DNA of 11,398 nucleotides from Oscillospiraceae bacterium. GTDB taxonomy: Bacteria > Bacillota > Clostridia > Oscillospirales > CAG-272. The stretch is taken from contig WREN01000042.1 of the NCBI GenBank assembly GCA_009779295.1, positions 1-11,398 on the forward strand, read 5' to 3'. Below are positions 7,515 through 11,398 of this stretch, in pieces. A program made the translations under genes and the position numbers. Under the pieces are notes generated by a model that worked only from the letters and a program-made list of their open reading frames with translations, ran no database searches and was not told the origin of the DNA. Position 1 is the first letter of the stretch; the number at the start of each line of letters is the position of its first letter.

Positions 7515-8793
7515 GGAAAGTAAACTATTGAACGAAAAATATTACCACGTCAAGCATAAAAGCGGGTTGAATATTTATATATTCCCGAAAGATTTGACTA
7601 CTTCCTACGCCGTTTTCGGAACTCGCTACGGTTCGATTGATAACAAATTCCGGTTTAATAACGAAACAGATTATACGGTCGTTCCAGACGGTATCGCGCA
7701 TTTTCTTGAACATAAAATGTTCGAGAACGAGGACGGCGAGGATACGTTCGCGAAGTTCGCTCGCACCGGCGCATCCGCTAACGCGTACACTTCGTTCAAC
7801 ATGACGGTTTATCTGTTCTCCTGCACGGATAGATTTTATGATTCGCTTGAGATTTTGCTGGATTACGTGACCCATCCGTACTTCACGCCGCAGACGGTCG
7901 AGAAGGAGCAAGGCATCATCTCGCAGGAAATCAGAATGGGCGAGGATAATCCGGGGCGGTCGCTGTTATACGGAACCTTGCAGGCAATGTACGAAAAGCA
8001 CAACGTCAGAATTGAAATCGCAGGCACGGTCGAATCGATTTCCGAAATAACCGCCGATGTGCTATACAAATGCTACAATACGTTCTACAACTTCAGCAAC
8101 ATGGCGTTGTGCGTCAGCGGCAACGTCACGCTCGACGAAGTTGTAGCGGTTGCGGATAAAATCCTGCCGGAACAGCCTGAAATAAAAATCGAAAGCGTTT
8201 ACGATAAAGAGGATGCTAAAGTTTTCAATAACTATTTCACGAAAAAGATGCAGGTTTCGAAACCTTTGTTCAGCATAGGAATCAAGGACGTTCAAATAAT
8301 CAGAGACACAAAAGAACGCATGAAAAAAAGCGCGGGAATGGCGATTTTAAACTCCATCCTTTACGGTAAAAGCAGCCCGTTCTTCAATGAATTGTACGAA
8401 GAGGGATTGATTTCCGGTCCGCTTGATTGCTGGAACGAGCATAATAAAGCGTTCTCGTTCACTATGTTTTCCGGCGAATCCAATGATCCGGACGAAATTT
8501 TCAAACGGTTCAAAAAATATATTTATGTAATGCAGAACGCCGGTATTCACGGCGCGGATTTCAACCGCTGCAAACGCGTTCTGTATGCGAATACGGTTAA
8601 AAGTTTCGATTCGACCGACGATATCGCGAACAATTTCCTGAACTTCATTTTTGAAGACGGCGATATATTCGATTTCGTCGATATAGTCAGCCAAATCGAT
8701 TACAATTACATAATGGATTTACTTTTAGAAATGTACAAAGAGGATTATTATTCGCTGGCGACAATTTATCCGATTGAGGTGACCGCTGAATGA
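7507..8793 (+). CDS. ymfH: YmfH-like M16-family zinc peptidase
   Basis: This 428-residue product is the zinc-bearing partner of YmfF. It has the inverted zinc motif HFLEH (His65, Glu68, His69) in the context PDGIAHFLEHKMFE, and the downstream acidic ligands in EKEQGIISQE (Glu134 and Glu141; Glu141 is the likely third zinc ligand). The C-terminal region lacks the Arg/Tyr motif that YmfF has: the matching segment reads PFFNELYEEGLISG. Together the two proteins would make one complete M16B site, like other two-subunit M16B peptidases. Homologs are named EF-P 5-aminopentanol modification-associated protein YfmH; the substrate is unknown. A strong AAAGGAGG (7491-7498) lies 8 bases before ATG 7507, inside the end of ymfF. 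The stop codon overlaps the lgt start (ATGA), which suggests translational coupling. Confidence 0.92.
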   Translation: MFKESKLLNEKYYHVKHKSGLNIYIFPKDLTTSYAVFGTRYGSIDNKFRFNNETDYTVVPDGIAHFLEHKMFENEDGEDTFAKFARTGASANAYTSFNMTVYLFSCTDRFYDSLEILLDYVTHPYFTPQTVEKEQGIISQEIRMGEDNPGRSLLYGTLQAMYEKHNVRIEIAGTVESISEITADVLYKCYNTFYNFSNMALCVSGNVTLDEVVAVADKILPEQPEIKIESVYDKEDAKVFNNYFTKKMQVSKPLFSIGIKDVQIIRDTKERMKKSAGMAILNSILYGKSSPFFNELYEEGLISGPLDCWNEHNKAFSFTMFSGESNDPDEIFKRFKKYIYVMQNAGIHGADFNRCKRVLYANTVKSFDSTDDIANNFLNFIFEDGDIFDFVDIVSQIDYNYIMDLLLEMYKEDYYSLATIYPIEVTAE

Positions 8794-9659
8794 CAAACAC
8801 ATTGTCATTTCCCGGACTTGGAATCGGCGAATTTACAATTAATCCGATCGCGTTCGAGTTCGGTTTTATCAAAGTCGCATGGTACGGAATTATTATAACT
8901 TTAGGTGTAATACTCGGAGTGGCGTACACATTATACCGCTCGGAATTCGAGGAAATTAAATCGGACGATATTTACGATTTAACTTTATTCGTAGTGATTT
9001 TCGCGGTGATCGGAGCGCGGGTGTATTATGTTCTCACGAATCTCGATTCTTATAAAACGTTTATGTCTGTCATTTCGGTTTGGAACGGCGGAATCGCGAT
9101 TTACGGCGCGATTATCGCGGGCGGTATTACGACAGTTATCGTCGCGAAAATCAAAAAAATAAATCCGGCCAAAATGTTGGACTTAGTCGCGCCGGCTGTT
9201 ATGATCGGACAAATCATCGGAAGATGGGGTAACTTTACGAACGCAGAAGCGTTCGGATCGGAAACTATCCTTCCGTGGCGCATGGGGATACAAAACGCGT
9301 TATATTATCCGGAAACGATTTACGTTCATCCCACTTTTTTGTATGAATCGTTATGGAATTTGGTGGGATTTATCGGAATCCACTTCATCTACAAACACAA
9401 AAAATACAACGGGCAGATATTTTTGTTATATATGACTTGGTACGGGTTTGGGCGTATGTTGATTGAAGCCTTGCGTACCGACAGTCTTTACATAGGAAGT
9501 TTTAAAATTTCGCAGCTTGTAGGGTTTACATCGTTTGTTGTGGGAGTAATTCTGCTGATATTTTTTGGTATCAAAGCAAACAAGCAAATCGAATTAGAAG
9601 AAATTGAAGAAAATAATGAAAATGAAGAGGTCAAAGAAGAAAATGGCAGTGATAATTGA
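8790..9659 (+). CDS. lgt: Prolipoprotein diacylglyceryl transferase
   Basis: Lgt is a polytopic membrane enzyme that moves diacylglycerol from phosphatidylglycerol to the lipobox cysteine of prolipoproteins, the first step of lipoprotein maturation. The 289-residue product has about seven hydrophobic segments and the family signature GRWGNFTNAEAFG (144-156), with Arg145 matching essential E. coli Arg143. HPTFLYES and a second Arg (Arg229 in ALRTDS) match the C-terminal catalytic region. The position of E. coli His103 is Tyr here (GGIAIYG), a variant I believe is common in Clostridia. The tail, about residues 272-289, is strongly acidic and is also read in another frame at the start of folD. 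The start ATG 8790 overlaps the ymfH stop, and GAGGTG (8776-8781) is 8 bases upstream. Joining M16 peptidases, lgt and folD in one transcript looks like housekeeping clustering, not a pathway. Confidence 0.97.
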   Translation: MTNTLSFPGLGIGEFTINPIAFEFGFIKVAWYGIIITLGVILGVAYTLYRSEFEEIKSDDIYDLTLFVVIFAVIGARVYYVLTNLDSYKTFMSVISVWNGGIAIYGAIIAGGITTVIVAKIKKINPAKMLDLVAPAVMIGQIIGRWGNFTNAEAFGSETILPWRMGIQNALYYPETIYVHPTFLYESLWNLVGFIGIHFIYKHKKYNGQIFLLYMTWYGFGRMLIEALRTDSLYIGSFKISQLVGFTSFVVGVILLIFFGIKANKQIELEEIEENNENEEVKEENGSDN

Positions 9660-10485
9660 CGGCAAACAAATTTCCGCGGAAGTACGGACCGCGCTTGCGG
9701 AAGAAATCAAATCTATGAAAACAGTTCCGGGATTGGCGGTCGTGATCGTGGGCGAAGATCCCGCTTCGCAGATTTACGTGCGCAACAAAGGTAAGGCCTG
9801 CGAGGAAGTAGGAATATATTCGGAAATCATCGAACTACCCGCCGAGACGTCGCAGGACGAATTGTTGAGTATAATCAACAGATTAAACAACGATCCCAAA
9901 ATCCATGGGATTTTGGTGCAATCGCCGCTCCCAAAACACATTTCGGAAAAAGCCGTTACCGAATATATTTCTCCCGATAAGGATGTTGACGCGTTCAATA
10001 TGGTAAATGTCGGGCGAATCATGTTCGGCGATTACGATTTTTTGCCGTGTACTCCGGCGGGCGTTATGGTGTTGCTTGAAAAGTACGGAATTGACGTGAC
10101 GGGGAAAGAATGTGTCGTGGTCGGGCGCAGCAATATCGTCGGTAAACCTATGGCAATGCTGTTATTACACGCGCACGGGACTGTTACAGTTTGCCATTCA
10201 CGGACTAAAAACTTAGGAGAGGTAACAAAACGCGCGGATATTTTGGTTGTCGCGATCGGCAAAGCTAATTTCATTACGGGTGATATGGTTAAAGACGGAG
10301 CGGTAGTTATTGACGTCGGCATGAACCGCGTTCCCGATTCCAAAAAAGTTATCGGAGACGTTGATTTTGCGTCGGTCGAACCGAAAGCGTCTTACATAAC
10401 TCCGGTTCCGGGCGGAGTCGGACCCATGACAATTACAATGTTGTTAAAAAATACTGTTAAATCTGCACAAAAAGACTTGACATAA
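9643..10485 (+). CDS. folD: Bifunctional methylenetetrahydrofolate dehydrogenase / methenyltetrahydrofolate cyclohydrolase
   Basis: FolD interconverts 5,10-methylene-, 5,10-methenyl- and 10-formyl-tetrahydrofolate with NADP, feeding purine and formyl-Met synthesis. From ATG 9643 the protein has 280 residues, typical of the family. It shows the catalytic Y-x-x-x-K (Tyr45, Lys49 in YVRNKGKACEEVG), ILVQSPLP, PDKDVDAF with Asp116 matching E. coli Asp121, the Rossmann-domain motif VVVGRSNIVGKP, TVCHSRT, and the C-terminal PVPGGVGPMT. The usual Gly in DVDGF is Ala. The frame is open upstream to TTG 9604, but the added residues are very basic and are only the out-of-frame reading of the acidic lgt tail; homologs begin near MAVIIDGK. 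The start therefore overlaps lgt by 17 bp. The GAGG at 9627-9630 is rather far away (12 bases), so translation probably depends on coupling to lgt. Confidence 0.97.
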   Translation: MAVIIDGKQISAEVRTALAEEIKSMKTVPGLAVVIVGEDPASQIYVRNKGKACEEVGIYSEIIELPAETSQDELLSIINRLNNDPKIHGILVQSPLPKHISEKAVTEYISPDKDVDAFNMVNVGRIMFGDYDFLPCTPAGVMVLLEKYGIDVTGKECVVVGRSNIVGKPMAMLLLHAHGTVTVCHSRTKNLGEVTKRADILVVAIGKANFITGDMVKDGAVVIDVGMNRVPDSKKVIGDVDFASVEPKASYITPVPGGVGPMTITMLLKNTVKSAQKDLT

Positions 10486-10505
10486 TATATAAAATGTGAT
10501 ATAAT
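10477..10505 (+). promoter_or_regulatory. Perfect-consensus sigma-A promoter for rplU-prp-rpmA
   Basis: TTGACA (10477-10482), a 17-bp spacer and TATAAT (10500-10505) match the sigma-A consensus at all 12 positions, and TGA before the -10 box adds an extended -10. The -35 box codes for the last two residues of FolD and ends directly before its TAA stop. Such strength suits a ribosomal protein operon. Transcription should start near 10511-10513. Confidence 0.92.
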
Positions 10506-10519
10506 AATATGCCGCATGA

Positions 10520-10606
10520 TTTACAGGTCACTAAAGATGAATAATCTACCTGTTTCAGCGAGATTAAAGAGTGTTCACTAACGTGAAACTCCAGAAAGCG
10601 AGGTGC
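10520..10606 (+). ncRNA. Structured 5' leader of rplU (L21-leader-like)
   Basis: About 100 nt separate the promoter from the L21 start. First hairpin: ACAGGT (10523-10528) pairs with ACCTGT (10548-10553), and inside it AGAT (10535-10538) pairs with ATCT (10544-10547), leaving a one-sided 6-nt bulge CACTAA and a GAATA loop. Second hairpin: AGT plus TTCAC (10570-10578, G10573 bulged) pairs with GTGAAACT (10583-10590) around a TAAC loop, so CACTAA occurs again. The ACCT at 10548-10551 could instead pair with AGGT of the ribosome binding site (10601-10604), and GTTTCA (10552-10557) could pair with TGAAAC (10584-10589), so a switch is possible. An L21 leader RNA is established in low-GC Gram-positives; place and shape fit, but I could not run the covariance model. 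Confidence 0.7.
10600..10605 (+). promoter_or_regulatory. Ribosome binding site that fixes the rplU start
   Basis: GAGGTG pairs with the 3' end of 16S rRNA and lies 6 bases before the GTG at 10612. An upstream in-frame GTG at 10603 lies inside this site, so it is not the start. The same AGGT can pair with the ACCT arm of the leader's first hairpin. Confidence 0.75.
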
Positions 10607-10611
10607 TTTTC

Positions 10612-10923
10612 GTGTTTGCTGTAATCGAAACAGGCGGAAAGCAGTATAAAGTCAACGAGGGCGATATTATTTTTATTGAAAAACTTAATATCAACGAAGG
10701 CGAAAAAGTTACGTTTGATAAAGTGCTTGCTCTTTCATTGAATGATAATTTTCAAGCGGGTATCCCTTATGTAGACGGCGCTAATGTCGTCGGTACTGTA
10801 GTTAAAAATGGCAAAGGCAAGAAAATTCACATTTTAAGGTACAAATCCAAGAAAAATGAAAAGAAAAAAATTGGACACAGACAGCCTTATACTAAAGTCC
10901 AAATCGAAAAAATTGTCGGTTAA
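10612..10923 (+). CDS. rplU: 50S ribosomal protein L21
   Basis: L21 binds 23S rRNA in the large subunit. From GTG 10612 the product has 103 residues, the standard length, and opens with the family start FAVIETGGKQYKV. Further typical blocks are EGDIIFIEKL, a lysine-rich stretch IHILRYKSKKNEKKKIGHRQ (about 75-94), and the C-terminal YTKVQIEKI. The GTG start is chosen because homologs start at this point and GAGGTG is 6 bases upstream; starting at 10603 would add three residues and use a codon inside the ribosome binding site. It is the first gene of the rplU-prp-rpmA cluster, behind a consensus promoter and a structured leader that probably regulates it by feedback. The ribosome binding site of prp overlaps its stop codon. 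Confidence 0.97.
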   Translation: MFAVIETGGKQYKVNEGDIIFIEKLNINEGEKVTFDKVLALSLNDNFQAGIPYVDGANVVGTVVKNGKGKKIHILRYKSKKNEKKKIGHRQPYTKVQIEKIVG

Positions 10924-10935
10924 GGAATCAATGCA

Positions 10936-11286
10936 ATGACCAGGATTACATTTTTTAAACGCAGCGGGATTTTTTACGGGTTCGAAGAGAAGGGCCACAC
11001 GGGTTACGGCTCGGAAGGCGACGACGTGCTGTGCGCGGCTCTTTCGGCGATGACGATGCTAATTATAAACGCGATTGAAGTCGTTTACGCGTCGAACGTC
11101 GATTACTCGATTGACGAGGAAACCACTGACATAAAAGTTATTGCTACAAGCGCGTTGCCCGAATTTGAGGACGACGAACGTAAACGGTTCGCGGTTTCGG
11201 GATTAATCGAAGCGTATTTTTATCAATTGAACGATATGACGGAAGAATATTATGAATTTCTGGAAGTTGAAGAACAAGAAGATTAA
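10936..11286 (+). CDS. prp: Ribosomal-processing cysteine protease Prp
   Basis: Prp (B. subtilis YsxB) removes the N-terminal extension of ribosomal protein L27 in Bacillota, a step shown to be essential in Staphylococcus aureus. The 116-residue product has the family layout: a short beta start (ITFFKRSGIFYGFEEKGHTGYG) carrying the catalytic His21, then GDDVLCAALSAM with the catalytic Cys33, and a strongly acidic C-terminus. The His-Cys spacing of 12 matches S. aureus His22/Cys34. The gene sits between rplU and rpmA, the normal place in the phylum, and the next gene encodes its predicted substrate. ATG 10936 has AAGGA (10922-10926), overlapping the rplU stop, 9 bases upstream; another ATG at 10931 is out of frame. 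Confidence 0.95.
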   Translation: MTRITFFKRSGIFYGFEEKGHTGYGSEGDDVLCAALSAMTMLIINAIEVVYASNVDYSIDEETTDIKVIATSALPEFEDDERKRFAVSGLIEAYFYQLNDMTEEYYEFLEVEEQED

Positions 11287-11288
11287 AA

Positions 11289-11307
11289 TGTATTGCAACG
11301 CAATACA
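11289..11307 (+). repeat. Inverted repeat between prp and rpmA
   Basis: TGTATTG (11289-11295), the loop CAACG, and CAATACA (11301-11307) form a perfect 7-bp hairpin 2 bases after the prp stop. No T-tract follows, so it is not a rho-independent terminator. It lies 9 bases before the rpmA ribosome binding site and could act as an RNA stability or translation element, or separate prp from rpmA expression. Confidence 0.45.
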
Positions 11308-11334
11308 ATACAAAACGGAGGTGTACAAGTTAAA

Positions 11335-11398
11335 ATGTTAAAGATCGGTTTGCAATTTTTTGCACATAAAAAGGGCGTTGGTTCAACCAAGAACGGAC
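11335..11398 (+). CDS. rpmA: 50S ribosomal protein L27, N-terminal part (cut by window)
   Basis: Twenty-one codons are visible before the right edge. They begin MLKIGLQFFAHKKGVGSTK, the Bacillota form of L27 with the extra N-terminal peptide. By comparison with S. aureus (LNLQFF before Ala), Prp should cut between Phe9 and Ala10 so that the mature N-terminus reaches the peptidyl-transferase centre. GGAGGTG (11317-11323) lies 11 bases before ATG 11335, slightly long spacing. It is the third gene of the operon and its processing enzyme is directly upstream. Confidence 0.96.
   Translation, partial: MLKIGLQFFAHKKGVGSTKNG

Noticed and set aside
9604..9642. TTG 9604 or ATG 9616/9622 as folD start
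   Set aside because: The extra residues are the out-of-frame reading of the acidic lgt tail and do not occur in FolD homologs, which begin near MAVIIDGK.
3828..10485. An undescribed defence or mobile system formed by comEC, ymfF, ymfH, lgt and folD
   Set aside because: Every gene belongs to a known family, and all but comEC read as housekeeping. There are no integrase, transposase, toxin or nuclease genes, no terminal repeats and no sign of an island boundary.
10603..10611. GTG 10603 as rplU start
   Set aside because: It lies inside the GAGGTG ribosome binding site, and L21 homologs begin at the FAVIETGG block, matching GTG 10612.

Overview
The window is an ordinary-looking chromosomal segment of a low-to-medium GC Bacillota, probably of the Clostridia. 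Four things point there: the rplU-prp-rpmA cluster with an L27 that carries the Prp-cleavable N-terminal extension, the paired M16 peptidases YmfF/YmfH, a YcdB/YcdC-repeat protein with an S-layer homology (SLH) domain, and near-consensus sigma-A promoters with strong GGAGG-type ribosome binding sites. I place it no further than that. I see no mobile element, CRISPR array, tRNA or rRNA gene, and no clear undescribed system.

Left part (1-3800, minus strand): fucI (L-fucose isomerase) is transcribed leftward from a good promoter at 3759-3787. Downstream in the same direction lies a large secreted YcdB/YcdC-repeat protein whose C-terminal SLH region runs off the left edge. fucI is richer in GC than its neighbours and has no other fucose gene beside it here.

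Middle (3794-10485, plus strand): a divergent promoter, with its -35 box 6 bp from that of fucI, drives a stand-alone comEC (DNA-uptake channel). Its only upstream canonical start codon lies at or before the predicted transcription start, so an AUU start is suspected, and its C-terminal metallo-beta-lactamase-like domain has lost several metal ligands. A second promoter (6176-6204) then drives a tightly overlapping operon, ymfF-ymfH-lgt-folD: two M16 peptidase-like partners that split one active site between them, prolipoprotein diacylglyceryl transferase, and the bifunctional folate enzyme FolD.

Right part (10477-11398, plus strand): a perfect-consensus sigma-A promoter, whose -35 box ends at the base before the folD stop codon, starts the ribosomal operon rplU (L21), prp (the cysteine protease that trims L27) and rpmA (L27, cut by the window edge). 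The roughly 100-nt leader before rplU holds two hairpins that share a CACTAA motif and an arm that could switch onto the Shine-Dalgarno sequence, as expected for an L21-type autoregulatory leader. L21 is made from this leader, and Prp removes the L27 extension that ends in FF before Ala10, so this end of the window is one ribosome-assembly module.

The points most worth a second look are the comEC start codon and degenerate nuclease-like domain, the L21 leader structure, and the SLH/YcdB surface protein next to fucI.
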